Shown piece by piece: positions 1-11,269 of a stretch of DNA of 64,000 nt; position 1 is the first letter of the stretch; each line of letters starts with the position of its first letter. Under the pieces are notes generated by a model that saw only the letters and a program-made list of their open reading frames with translations, was not told where the DNA came from and ran no database searches. The position numbers were made by a program, and so were the translations under genes. This stretch comes from Pyrus communis (lineage: Eukaryota > Streptophyta > Magnoliopsida > Rosales > Rosaceae), in the NCBI RefSeq assembly GCF_963583255.1, contig NC_084804.1:18790723-18854722 (forward strand), written 5' to 3'.

Positions 1-645
1 TCAATTCTTGCAACAAATCAAAGCATGAGAGGATACCTACGTGTTATCTGTTGTCACCAATATTAATTAATGGTCCACCATATATGTTATATGCATGGCT
101 ATGCTGGCCGGCTATCTTTGAAGGTTCATTTGCCACCCACGTATTTAGAGTCCGGTGTGTTCTGATAACCTGAAGGATTAAGACGTGTTTGATTTGACCT
201 TAATACGAAGCTATAATAAATTTTTCTCCAACTTAACTTACTGCCCATACTTCTAAATCTTATTTAGTTACAAGCCAACGTTACAAAATTCTGCTAGCAA
301 TTTTCCATCATTCATATAGGGATTTGGGTCAATGAAATTAAATAGCAGTTGCTGCGATATCTTTATTTAGAGAATTATAGCATTTAATAATCAACGTTCA
401 ACTGCCTACTGCAACCGGCGGGCACACTTGTCTAGTTGTGCTTAAATCATCAGTAGTTGATTTGGCAGCATCGCAACGACGTGCTAGCGCTATAGCTAAA
501 TAGACAATTTAATTCGGCTTCAAACAAATATTATGTCACGTCACAGTCTAGCAAAAATTCCCCATATTTCTTTTCAAAACGAATGAGTTTTGAACTTGAG
601 ACTTATTCTATGCAAATTAGTATTTGCCCTAACATAAAATGATCA
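1..645. other. AT-rich intergenic DNA, no gene seen
   Basis: I see no open frame of useful length, no RNA gene and no clear repeat boundary here. The sequence is AT-rich and typical of plant spacer DNA. Confidence 0.5.
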
Positions 646-1130
646 TTGAGGCAGTTGCATTTTTTTTGGTCAATAGGTAACATTTTATTACCAACACACC
701 ATATATACAAGAGTGGGGGCCCAAAAACACACAAAGCACACAACAACATTAGGACCTCTAAAACAACGACAAAAGAAAAGCCCAACCCAAAAGGTGAGCC
801 CAACACAAAAAAAAACACACAAAGAAATCCTAAACGCCTGGATCCTCTTCTGCTGCTGAAGCACCTGCAGTACTTGTTGCCAACTACAAACCAGTCCTCC
901 TATAAATGCCAGAGATAAGAACTCGCCAAACCCCTAAAACAAAAAAAAGAACCAAATTTTATTATCCTCTAGCAAACACCCCATAACTTGGAGCGCAACC
1001 ACTAAGATAATAAAGGGAAAGTACTCCGAACATGTAGCAGTGTCGAGAGATCGACACATAGTAGGAAAGTGGTGGTGTAAAACCCCAAGTCGGAGCTCTA
1101 CGCACTTTCCAATACTGTCGTGAAACACGG
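646..1130. repeat. unclassified repeat-like segment starting at a T-tract
   Basis: A run of eight T at about 660 is followed by C/A-rich sequence rich in CACA and CCCAA. The layout resembles the minus-strand 3' end of a LINE like the one at 60.8 kb, where the poly(A) side also faces left, but I cannot align a protein domain. Short frames on either strand here look like chance frames. The class is a guess. Confidence 0.25.
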
Positions 1131-3095
1131 CTAAACAAAATGGTTACGAATCAGAGCAATTTTGGAGTGGAGAGAGGACGAATCCAAGCAGGATAGAAAG
1201 AAAGTGATTTGAGTAGATGCATGGGGTGGAGAGATAAGTGGGAGGAGAAGAAAGGGGAAATCGGGGAAATAAAGCTTTCTAATTCTAGGTAGAGGTTGGT
1301 TAAGTCAAAGGTGCAAGGGGGTGGAAACAAAGGGGAAAATAGGCCAGAAAGTAGAGAGCAATAAAGGAGAGAAACAGGAAGAAGAGAAAGGAAAATGGCT
1401 ACCACCGACCTTGGCCATGCTTGGGGCTGCGGCTAAATGATTTACCGAAATTTGAAGAAATTGCTCACACAAGGGAGAAAAACTCTCACACAAAGAGAAA
1501 GACTCACATTGGAGAGATTGCAGAGAAATCAGGTCGTATAGCCCACCCGTCATTTTCTTCAAACTTTCATACTCTTTCGCTCAATTTTTGAAACAAACAT
1601 CAAAAGGCTCCAAATGATGCATGAATTGATAAGTAGTTTCTTTCATGTTTTTAAGATTTTTGTGCGTTTAAGTTGGGGTAAATCTTGGTGGGTACATGTG
1701 AATATTACATTTGAGTTTGGTTGCACCTTACTAAACTCAATTATTCAGTGAGGTTCATGTAACACACAAAGTTTCTATTCAATGTTTGGCTATCGGTAAA
1801 CTTTCACTGAATACTAGGGCTTCGTATTTTGCATACACTTGCAAGGTGTGTTTGTTTGGCATCACTAGTCTTCACTAGACTGGATTGGACTAATGATTAG
1901 TGAAGTCCTATGTTTGTTGCAAAGAGGGACTAAGTTTAACAGGACTCGTGAGGACTAGCGTGGACTAGCACCTTCACTAGAAGGTCTTAGCCAATCCCCT
2001 TAAAAATGAAAGGATTGTTAGTCCTGTTTTCTCCTTCGTTCGCCAGCAGCAGCCTCTCTTTCATTCTTCTTCGTTCTCTATCTTCTCTTTGCACCAGCAG
2101 CCTTATCCACCCTAATCATCTTCTCCGATAGTGGTGGGCAGTTGTTCAATTCCCCGCCGCTTCTCTGTCTTCTCCTTGCACCTACAGCCCCACCCACCCC
2201 ACTCTTCTTCGGCATCTGGGAAATTAGGGATTCATCTTGCAAAGTTTGGGGATTCTTCCTAATTCATCTTGCTTTGTTTGTTTGATTACTGTTGTTATGT
2301 CATTTCATGGATTTGTAGGAAGAAGTTTGATTTTTTGGTGTCTGAGTTGTTATTTAAACTTGATTATATTTGATCAGGTTTATCGACTATGATATATATC
2401 ATATATTTTTCTTCATTAATTTTGAAATGTTAATTAATTTGAGCATCTGGGTTGTCCAAAATAAGTGTGATCTGGGAAACTAAATCTTTATCTTGGTAGG
2501 AAATGAAATACGATGGTGGTTCATGTAATCCTTGCTGCTTATGAATATTTTCTGGGATTTTCAATTGCGAAGTGCGAAGCTTATCTGCCTATATGGTGTT
2601 TGAAGAAATGCCCAACTAAAATCAAATTTGATTGGTGATTCAACTGATTTGGGGATGTTACTCATTACCTCTATTGCTTCAATTCTTTTTTTTTTTTTGA
2701 AAAATTATTACATTATTTTCTCTGTGATTTTGGTTCTCACATTTAAGAATTCCAATTTTAGTGGTGTTATTGAACAACTTGCTGCCTTGCTGGTTTGGTA
2801 TCTTTTGCAACCAAAGAAGTTAAATTCTTTGTTCAAAGTTGCAACATTTTCTTGGGGTTAATTCTCTACATAGAGTCAGAACTCATTCTTTTGAAAGTCA
2901 GATTAGTTCTTTGTTTGCATGTTGAGATGAAATGAACAATTGGAAAACAAACTCTTTGACAATATAGCAAAAATATGCTCGGACCATCAATTTGAACAAT
3001 TGATTGAATGGATGGTTGTTTGTGAAGTTCCTGTGTTATGATAAGTAAAAATATAAAAGGAATGTACAACGCCAACTACTATTCATCGATGGTGG
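1131..3095. other. non-coding spacer with a purine-rich tract and a CACTAG-rich patch
   Basis: From about 1150 to 1410 the plus strand is strongly purine-rich (GA-rich). From about 1865 to 2000 short CACTAG, GACTAG and TTAGTGAAG motifs recur in both orientations, as in the subterminal part of a DNA transposon, but I could not define ends. From 2030 to 2230 there is a C/T-rich stretch like a 5' UTR. No protein domain was recognised. Confidence 0.35.
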
Positions 3096-3207
3096 TTGGT
3101 GTAACATCCCACATCACCCAGGGGAGTGGATCTTGTAAGCCTTATATGTATATTCCCATTTCTACCTAGAACAAGGCCTTTTGGGAGCTCATTGGCTTCA
3201 AAGTTTG

Positions 3208-3285
3208 TCGGAACTCCGAATTTAAGTGAGTTCGTGCGAGAGCAATCCCAGGATGGATGACCCACTAGGCAGTTATCTTGTGAGT
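3208..3285 (+). repeat. 5S rRNA-like segment in the 5' LTR of Cassandra
   Basis: The stretch resembles the 3' two-thirds of plant 5S rRNA. It has an ACTCCGAA-TTTAAG part like box A and a CCAGGATGGATGACC part like box C, in the right order and spacing. It is more mutated than the 3' LTR copy (GATGGATGACC against GATGGGTGACC). It belongs to the retroelement and is not a cellular 5S gene. Confidence 0.8.
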
Positions 3286-3572
3286 TTCTAGAAACAAAAC
3301 CGTGAGGGCGTGGTTAGGGCCTAAAGCGGACAATATCGTGCTATGGTGGAGTCGAGCCCATGATGTGGTGGGGCTCGGGCTGGGATGTGACAATTTGGTA
3401 TCAGAGCCAATCCCTAGCTTGATGTGTGCTGATGAGGACGTTGGATCCCTAAGAGGGGTGGATTGTAGCATCCCACATCGTCCAGGGGAATAGATCTTGT
3501 AAGCCTTATATGTATATTCCTATCTCTACCTAGCACGAGACCTTTTGGGAGCTCACTGGCTTCGAAGTTCGT

Positions 3573-3650
3573 TGGTACTCCGAAGTTAAGCGAGTTTGCG
3601 TGAGAGCAATCCCAGGATGGGTGACCCACTGGGTAGTTATCGTGTGAGTT
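3573..3650 (+). repeat. 5S rRNA-like segment in the 3' LTR of Cassandra
   Basis: This copy keeps ACTCCGAAGTTAAGCGAG (box A region) and CCAGGATGGGTGACCCACTG (box C region), close to plant 5S rRNA. In Cassandra these pol III promoter boxes can be transcribed. Whether this one is transcribed cannot be told from sequence. Confidence 0.85.
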
Positions 3651-3905
3651 CCCAAAAACAAAACCGTGAAGGCGTGGTAGGGGCCCAAAACGGACAATAT
3701 CATGCTACGATGGAGTTGAGTTTGGGATGTGGTGGGGGTTCAAGCTGAGATGTGACAGTTGGGGTCTTATCACAATATTAATTATCTTTAATATGAAACG
3801 TTTCACAAAATTTGTTCAAAGTTGAGGTGTACAGAATATATATCACATAAAACTTGATTTCCGCACACTCTTTTCTACTTTAACACACTTTTTTTTTTAA
3901 TTGGC

Positions 3906-4073
3906 TAATGTTAGGGAGACTAAATTTGTAAATAAAATTTTATAAATCAAAAGATGTGGAAGTTGATGATTAATTGAATTATTACTTTAGCATTGATAAA
4001 CGTGCTCATTCCTATTGGTGACAAATCATTTAGTTTACCAATTTTGTCTACAAATTTAGTCTCCCTAACATTA
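3906..4073. repeat. MITE with perfect 25-nt terminal inverted repeats
   Basis: The left end 3906-3930 (TAATGTTAGGGAGACTAAAT and five more bases) is the exact reverse complement of the right end 4049-4073. The 168-bp element has no coding capacity. A truncated relative lies in both A units of the pseudokinase array (about 35915-35990 and 53583-53660). The superfamily is uncertain because no clear target duplication is visible. Confidence 0.8.
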
Positions 4074-4629
4074 CCCTTTTAGATTTTGTATCTAATAAAT
4101 TCAAGGAGAATTAAAGAACGAAAATAAGCAAGAGTTCAAGGAATGATAATAAACAAGGGTGTTTAGGAGTAAAATAATGCACAAATTATTTCTCATATTA
4201 CACATCTCTATTGGACTTCTATTACACAGGTCTATTGGGCTACTATAACACGTCTATTGGCTACTAAGTATGCAAGTTTTGGGAGTTTAGGCGTATAAGA
4301 ACCCAAATCTTTTAAAAAACCTAAATCTTTTAAAAAGTAATTCAATTGTTGACAGTAGGTATTGCCAATATTCCTATTACTTTAGCCACCTGAGAGAAAC
4401 AGGTATAAGGTTTTACCAAAAAGCCTCAATAGTATGTGTGTCTACCATTACTTATAAAGCACTACATTGGCTCGTCCTCTAGCCGATGTGGGACTCAAAC
4501 GTGGCCTCTAATCTCAACCACCAAACTCCAACAATCATAACTTGCAATCCTAATGCGCTTTGGATACTCACGAGGTACTCAATAGAATAGAGTTTTTAAC
4601 TGTTGAATTCTAAAACAAAGATACGATGA
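4074..4629. other. non-coding spacer with a short imperfect tandem repeat
   Basis: Between about 4195 and 4265 a unit of roughly 25 bases containing TCTATTGG and CTAC/TTAC recurs three times. Nothing else is recognisable. Confidence 0.4.
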
Positions 4630-4750
4630 GGGAATTGTTAGTGGTACTCTTAAAATCTCATTTTGCATTCCAAACTCTCTTTAATTAGAAAGAAAAATAC
4701 ATTTTTGAAGAGTATAAAATGAGATTTTTGAAGTGCTTATAACAGTTCTC
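4630..4750. repeat. palindromic MITE, relative of the one at 21.8 kb
   Basis: It starts GGGAATTGTTAGTGGTACTC and folds back on itself: AAAATCTCATTTTGCA near the left end pairs with AAATGAGATTTTTGAAG near the right end. The same architecture and similar bases occur at 21828-21948. The target duplication is not clear here, so the ends are approximate. Confidence 0.6.
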
Positions 4751-5601
4751 ATCTAAAAATTCAAAAATTCAAAAAATTATATATTCTGGAACCACTTTCG
4801 TGCAGTTAAACCAATTATCAGCGTTGAGATTCTTGAGATGACACATGGCAAGCCACATATTTTATTCTAGCATACAACTATCCCTTGGCGCCAAAACACA
4901 TATCTTCCTCACCGAAACACCGAAAACCCACTACACAAAACCTTTTAAATTCCAACAGGAAATCAAGAACAAAGAAGGTAAGAAAATCCCAATCCCATTG
5001 ATGGCCGTAGAGAAACAGTATTAGCTTCTCAAGTCCATGAAGCTCAGCGAATTCTGCTGCTTCTACCACTCGGTGCCAAGGCCTGCCGCGTAATCCGCGT
5101 CTTCACCATCATGCGGGAATGGTATTTAGAAAAAGGGGATGATGGGGTGGTTGATGTGAAGGCGGTTGGGGAGATGAGGAGGCTGATGGACTTAAAGGAG
5201 ATTAAGGGGGAGGAGGGGCTTAAGGGGTTTGCTTTGTTTCGGTAGTTGAGGCTGTCGGTCATGCCGGTTTTGTGTTAGGATCAAATTCTCAGCTCCTTGC
5301 TCAGACCTACAGGTAGCTAGCAACAATGGAATAGTGTATGTAAGTGTGGAGAGGAAGACTAGAGAGAGAGAGCTGAGCTCCTTGCTCAAGCCTGCAACTA
5401 GCTAACAAATATAGAAAATAAATTTTAATAAAAGTACACTTTAAGGGATTAAATTGAGTATGCAATTTTTTTAATTCTAATCTTTTGCAAGGACTATACT
5501 TTAATTAAATGCTTACTGTTCCCTTAAGCCGTGATTAAGATAATCACAATCCTATCATTACCATCTCCTTCTAAATCAACCTTGTCTTCAAGGTTAGGAC
5601 T
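4751..5601. other. non-coding spacer, no gene recognised
   Basis: Several short overlapping frames on the minus strand (about 4880-5390) have low-complexity S/L/P-rich translations and no domain I recognise. I treat them as chance frames. Confidence 0.4.
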
Positions 5602-7590
5602 TGATAGGAGCATATTTAGGCGACTTACTTAGCTTGTTTTCGTGCATTTATATTGTTAATTCATAGTTGTTTTAGTAGTTTAAGCCATTTTCGTGTGTTT
5701 TTAGGTTCATATGGCTAAGGAAGCAAAAAGATGCATTTTGGAGCATTTTGAAGCAAAATTGGACTTGGAATGGATAGCTTATGTTTGGAGCAAAAGGAAT
5801 GGACGAAATTGAAGGATTCCTAATCCATTGCAGCCACATGCACATTCAATCATTCACACCAAAACCTTGCACATGCTTTCCCATTTCATTATTCATTCAC
5901 TTTGCAGCCACCATTCACTCTTTAGTCCACATGCATTCATCATCATCATTCACCACACCTTGCAGCCACATGCATTCCCCTTTTATATTTCCAACCCACA
6001 TGCACTTCCCCCTTTATCATTTCAGCACATGCACTTCCCACTTCATCATTTCAGCCACCAAACATCCACATGCATTCATCCTAGCTGTGCATTCACTTAA
6101 CCTAGCTGTCATGTTCCCTCTCCCATCCAAACCTAGCTGTCATGTTCCCTCTCCCATCCATTCATCTCCCTATAAAAACCATACACACTTCACACAACAT
6201 TCATTCACTCTTCATATTCCAGAAATTCGTCAAAACCTCTCCACACCCTTGCAGCAGCCACCAAAACACTTTTCTCCTCCATTGCAGCCACTCCAACCAC
6301 TCCCCAAACCATTCACACCATCAAACTATCCTTAGACCTTGTGCTACAACGAAGAGGAAGATAAGAGGGCCTAAACGTTCATACAATTCAAGTTTGAGTT
6401 GTTGGAATGTTTAGGTATTTCTTTGATTTCAATGTTTAATTTCAATACTCTTTGTTTTGTACGAATGAGGAATGGAAGAGAAGAGGGCCTAAACGTTCAT
6501 ACAATTCAAGTTTGAGTTGTTGAAATGTTTAGGTGTTTCTTTGATTCCAATGTTTAAATTCAACTAAACCCCCCTTGGCTAGGGGGGAATTCGAAATATA
6601 TGTTTATGCTTGCATTTTGATTTGATTACTTCTAATTGCGTTTCATAAGTTGTGGATTTAATTCGTTTAACTGTTTGATTGATAACTTATTTATGTATGT
6701 TTATTGAGAGTGCACACTTAATTTTCATGCATAAATATGACGCTAGAATATAAGTGAGTTTCACCTAATAGTTACGAACTTATATTCACAAGTAGTGGAG
6801 GTTGCTTATAAACAATCGCGTTAAACGAATTCTTGGCATAAGTTTCATGCGTATTCCATAGTAACGAATGCCTCGTCAACACTTATAATTTTCATAGAGC
6901 ATAATGATTCTTGCTTGTATCTCTATTATGCAATCATGTAGGGGACTTGTGGGGAATGTTTTGGGTTGTCGTATGCAATCATCCAATTCAATAACGTTAG
7001 AAAGATTTGAAAGTTAATTTAAGCGGACCTAATTAACTTGGAGCATTGAGAATTCATAGTTTATTGAAATGCAATTGGAAATCATTTTATTATGCAAGTG
7101 TAACATGTGTGGAGATGAACCCCTTAGCTAGCATTCATCCATACTTTCATCATATTCATATTTACATTCTGCTTTAATTACAATTTGTTCATTTAGTTTA
7201 ATTTCGTCAAAACTCAATCTCCCTTTACTTTATTGTCCAATTTAGTTAGAAAGTGTCTTAGTTTATGTTTCTAAGTGTTTTGATTCATTTTGTTTCCCAA
7301 ATTCGTCCAAAGTACTCAAGGTGCTCAAAATTGCCCAGAAAGTGTTTTTAAGGCAGTTTTGAGTGTTTTGCGTGATGTTTGAGTCTTTTGGTTTGTTTTA
7401 GTGTTTTAAAGTTTAGTTTTGCATTCTTTAAGTCTAGTATAGAGTTTTATATTGTGTTTTTACGTTTTTAAGTCAAATCCAAGTGATTAACAATCCCTCC
7501 TAATCCCCGGTCCAGAACGATCCCTACTTATACTTATACTACAATTGTCAAAAAGAGAGTTTAATTTGTGTGTGTATAATTCACGCATCA
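5602..7590 (+). mobile_element. solo LTR of a long-LTR retrotransposon (1989 bp)
   Basis: The sequence begins TGATAGGAGC and ends ATTCACGCATCA. It is flanked by a perfect 5-bp duplication GGACT (5597-5601 and 7591-7595). There is no internal domain, primer site or second LTR, so this is a solo LTR left by recombination between the two LTRs. The 2-kb length and the start suggest a Ty3/gypsy-like or LARD element, which is inference. Inside are internal duplications: a CCCTCTCCCATCC-containing repeat near 6110-6160 and a block of about 75 bp at about 6355-6430 repeated at 6480-6555. The H/S/P-rich frames at 5781-6414 lie in the LTR and look spurious. Confidence 0.85.
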
Positions 7591-8064
7591 GGACTCAAAG
7601 CTGGAACTGTTGCGAATTATATATTTATATATTAGTTGAAGTATAAATAGTAGTATATTGTCCCATCTTGATGAAGTGCATATGTAATACCAATTATAAC
7701 TCCTATATATACTCCACTTTGGAGATTAATGAATATACAAGAAATTCTCAAATATTCTCATATATATTTTTGGTATTTTACCATGTTTAATTCAACTTGG
7801 TATCAAAGCAGTCCGCTTTTGGTGACTTGTGTGCTTAATTTTGTGCCCACTTTTCTTGGTATCGTACCAAAAAAAAAAATAAAAAAAAGATGAACAATAC
7901 TGTGCTACAATCCAAGAATGGTGCCGTGCTACAATACATTGCTACAGTGTCGTGAACAGTGCAGTGCTACAGTCTCGGAATAGTTATTTTGCTACAGCAT
8001 TCTGGTAAATTGTCTTAACTCCGTTGTGTATCTTTTGTGCCTTTATTGTTCGTGTTTTAGTTAA

Positions 8065-8562
8065 ATGGCTCAATATAATCATAGTGTTGTTATGCATCTT
8101 GGTGGAACAAATATATGGATAATTGATACTGGGGCCACTGATCATGTGACTAGTGACCCAAGAGTGTTTGATGAGTTAGGTGACTATGCTCGTGATCCGT
8201 ATATTACTAGTGCAAATGGAGCATCTTCCCTTGTGAATGGTGAAGGCACTATCTGTCTTACTTCAACCTTATCACTAGTCCATGCTTTACTTGTTCCTGA
8301 TGTTAAGTGCAATTTTTTGTCGGTAGGAAAACTACTTGACACGTTATATTGTTCCGCTCACTTCTACCCCACGTATTGTTATTTTCAACACATTCAAACT
8401 CAGAAGATAATTGGTCATGGTAAAAGGGGTTTGTACATCATGACTATGGAGGATCCTATTGCTTTAGGTTCAAATAATAATCAAGTTCTAAGTGCTAAAG
8501 TGGATGACAAACATCAAATTTGGTTGTGGCATCGACGTTTGGAACATCCATCATTCAATTAA
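8065..8562 (+). pseudogene. copia protease / GAG-pre-integrase fragment
   Basis: The 165-codon frame contains WIIDTGATDHVTS near residues 23-35, the active-site region of a copia aspartic protease (D-[ST]-G-[AC] followed by [ST]-x-H). It ends with LWHRRLEHPSFN, the histidine-containing start of the GAG-pre-integrase domain (LWHxRLGH in the family). The frame stops just after this motif, so the polyprotein is broken. It is a transposon remnant and not a host gene. Confidence 0.8.
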
Positions 8563-8569
8563 TGACTGT

Positions 8570-9290
8570 ACTCCATCATCAAATTTGGTTTGTTACTTTT
8601 ATTGATGACTGTACTCCATTAACTTGGGTGTTCTTGATGAAGAATAAGAGTGATGTCCCTTTACTTCTTCAAGAATTTTGTGCAATGGTGTCTACTCAGT
8701 TTTAGACCAATTTTAAGGTCTTTAGATCTGATAACGAAGAAAAATATGTGAATCACACTTTGGCATGCTTTTCACCAGACGATCATGGTATTATTCACCA
8801 GACGACTACTTCAATTACACCCCAACAAAATTGTGGGTCTAAATGGAAGAATCGTCAAATAATGGAGGTTGTTCGCTCCTTGATGTTGGATAAATATGTT
8901 CCTCATCATTTGTGGGGTCATGCTGTTTTGGCTGCTGTGTACTTGATAAGTCGTGTTCCAAGTAGGGTTCTTGATTTTCAGACACCGTTTGATGTGCTAC
9001 AAAAACATGTTTCTCCTAATTTTGTATCCAAACTTCCTCCGAAGGTGTTTGGGTGAGTGGCTTTTGTGCATGTCTACTCTCATCAGCGAAGTAAACATGA
9101 CGCATGTGCTCTCCGATGTGTATTTATTGGATATGCTAACAATCAGAAAAGTTATAAATGTTATCATCATTCGACTCAGAAAAAAAAAAATTACCATCGA
9201 TCTCACCTTCCATGAAGAAGTTCCGTATTTTGTGAAGCCCTCTTCCGACTCCTCACTTCAGAGGGAGAGGGGTAGTGAAGTATATATTTG
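8570..9290 (+). pseudogene. copia integrase core fragments, broken
   Basis: Two frames carry FVTFIDDCTPLTWVFLMKNKS (about 8595-8660) and then TTSITPQQNCGSKWKNR...LMLDKYVPHHLWGHAVLAAVYL (about 8805-8950). These match the first Asp and Glu-side parts of a copia rve integrase core (xDDxSRxxWVYxLKxK; TPQQNGVAERKNR). The G of QQNG is changed and stops and shifts separate the parts, so it is inactive. Confidence 0.75.
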
Positions 9291-9633
9291 AATAAATGGT
9301 ATTTATGGTGTGTTGCAGGCAGAGTTGAGGATGAAACTTGTTATGTTGTGTGATACTAACCAGTCGGCTGTAGATGGCAATTGTCAACTGTCACTCCTGA
9401 GACTATTTCTACTGACAACTCGTCGGATGTGCCCAAAGAGTTGCCTATTGTTGGTATGTCTGACAAATTTCCTTTTGATGACCAGTTGCCTGCTGCTGGT
9501 ATGACTAACGAGTTGCTTGTTGATTGTTCGTCTAGTGATGATTGTTCTAATGGTTTGATACAAGATGGTGACACACGAGGTAAATTCTGATGATTCTTCT
9601 ACTTATCAGTTGCCTTGAGTTAATCGCAATGTT

Positions 9634-9800
9634 CTAAAAAACGGCCTATGCGCTAGGCGGTGGTGACCCGATGCGCTTGCAAATCGGTTGGAAAAATCGG
9701 TTGGGGTCTAGGCGGCTCTAGGCAGCGCCTAGACGGGCTAGGCGGTGCTAGGAGGCTAGGAGGTTTTTTTTGTTTTGTTTTTTTTTTTTTTTTTGAAATT
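9634..9800. repeat. GC-rich CTAGGCGG-iterating repeat followed by a T-tract
   Basis: In an otherwise AT-rich region the motif CTAGGCGG or a variant (CTAGGCAG, CTAGACGG, CTAGGAGG) occurs at least seven times between 9650 and 9765. A long T-tract with an A-tract follows (9765-9812). I recognise no protein. It may be the end of a non-autonomous element, but boundaries are not visible. Confidence 0.5.
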
Positions 9801-9812
9801 AAAAAAAAAAAA

Positions 9813-11269
9813 TCCCATCTACATTACTATATTTCCTTATTTTTTTTTCCTATTTTGCATTTTGTGTGGTTTTAAATTGGGAACTTATTGTACATGTGTC
9901 ATCCTACAATACTCCTCACTATGGTTCTATGACATATACGCTTAATGTGTTTTTAAATTTTGAACTTGTTGGATAATCTTTTTGCATTTTATTATTCTTT
10001 TATTATTTTATCCATGAATTTCATACAAGTTTAATTTTTTGTAAGTGTCAATATGCACTGAGAAACCTAATTTTTAAAAGATTTTTTTGGTAAAGTACAA
10101 CAGTAATATTGCAATAATCATAGACTCATAGTGAAGGACATAATGCAGATATAAATTATTTAACAGAGGCCTTTGGCCGTACGAATATGTACAACAGAAC
10201 AATACTAAGCACAGTTCAAACTATGTTCTTATGTCCTATAACTTCCTTTCAAGTTGATAATTCATAGGTAATTTAGAAGGATACAATTGTTAAATAGTGG
10301 AAGACATTTTAAATATATAATAAGAGCAAAACATAAAAAAGAGTCATATGCCTTTAGGTGAAACCTTACTGGATATTGCTTGGAATGGTGGGATCTGACC
10401 CGGTGAAAGGCTCTGTTAAGTGCCTTTGGTTATGGTTTTTCAGCCTCTTTTTTTTTGTGGTGTTAAGTGCTTAGGATTTCATGCTTGGTCCAAGAGAATA
10501 GAGATGCTTATGGGCAGATTTTTATTCCTTTGACATTCAATTTTGTTGATACTTATGAAACCGAAACCGAAAGGCTTTTGCACTCAAGGTCTCGTCAGGG
10601 TTCTGATCATAAACCCTTTTCAGGGCAGTAAGTCCATTAGCAAGTCATCCCCTAAATCTAAAGCATTACTTAAATGACAGCAACACCACCTCACCTTCAA
10701 TGCTTACAATTATATACAGCCAACTCAATCCTAGATACATCAACAGAAAATTGGCTAAGAACTACTTCACAACAGCATTTATGGTTCGAGAAAGTGATCG
10801 GTTACCTTTGCTTCAACCCATATGTGTCCAAGTGAGACAATTGTTCGCCAAAGTTGAAATTTTTGACTTTCCATACTCTGAACACCAAAACACTCAGATC
10901 CCATTAGCAAAAAGAATAAAAAAGGCATACCCAGATAAAAAAATTTCAAATTACAATAAAATCAGATCATGCTTTAAAAAATGAATAAATTGATGAAAAT
11001 TTTGAAAAATTGAGAACGCTCTCTTCATTCCTTAGAATCAAAGTAAAGACATTGAAGTCAAAACTTGAAACTAAATCCAGAAAAAAAAAAAAAAGAAATT
11101 AAAATTGAGAAAAACCCGAACCCAATTTAAGCCCCTGTTCGAAACCCCTCATTCCTTAAAATTTAAATTTCGAACTGAAAGAGGAAGGCAAGTTATGGGT
11201 ATATTCAAGATGTCTTAGCAAATAAACAGGAATTAAACAACTAATTTCAAATTGAGGACAAAAATCTTA
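9813..11269. other. AT-rich non-coding DNA, no gene recognised
   Basis: No domain-bearing frame and no clear repeat ends. A short frame at 10700-10984 has a basic, K-rich translation with no family I can name. Confidence 0.4.

Larger units (their letters stand above)
3100..3757 (+). mobile_element. Cassandra-type TRIM retrotransposon, complete
   Basis: The element has two LTRs, 3100-3392 and 3464-3757, each starting TG and ending CA. It is flanked by a perfect 5-bp target duplication GTTGG (3095-3099 and 3758-3762). A primer-binding site beginning ATTTGGTATCAGAGCC follows the 5' LTR at 3393, as expected for initiator tRNA-Met priming. A purine-rich tract (AAGAGGGGTGGAT, 3451-3463) precedes the 3' LTR. 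The internal region is only about 70 bases and codes for nothing. Both LTRs contain 5S rRNA-like sequence, which is the hallmark of Cassandra elements, a non-autonomous TRIM family of plants. The two LTRs differ at many positions, so the insertion is not recent. Confidence 0.92.
7609..9590 (+). mobile_element. decayed Ty1/copia retrotransposon fragment
   Basis: A short LTR-like sequence starts at 7609 (TGTTGCGAATTAT) and ends near 7795, where TTGGTATCAAAGC resembles an initiator-Met primer site. Downstream are remnants of protease, the GAG-pre-integrase domain and integrase in copia order. The gag region is almost absent, the reverse transcriptase and RNase H are missing, and I found no matching 3' LTR, so it is truncated at its right side. 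The frames are interrupted by stops and shifts. Confidence 0.75.

Noticed and set aside
3083..3629. Two similar minus-strand frames starting MGHPSWDCS
   Set aside because: They are the antisense of the 5S-like part of the two Cassandra LTRs; similarity comes from the LTR repeat, not from a gene family.
3208..3650. Possible cellular 5S rRNA genes
   Set aside because: Both copies lack the proper 5' part of 5S rRNA, carry substitutions and sit inside LTRs of a bounded retroelement.
5781..6414. Three overlapping H/S/P-rich frames (up to 184 codons)
   Set aside because: They lie wholly inside the solo LTR 5602-7590, overlap in different frames and have low-complexity translations.
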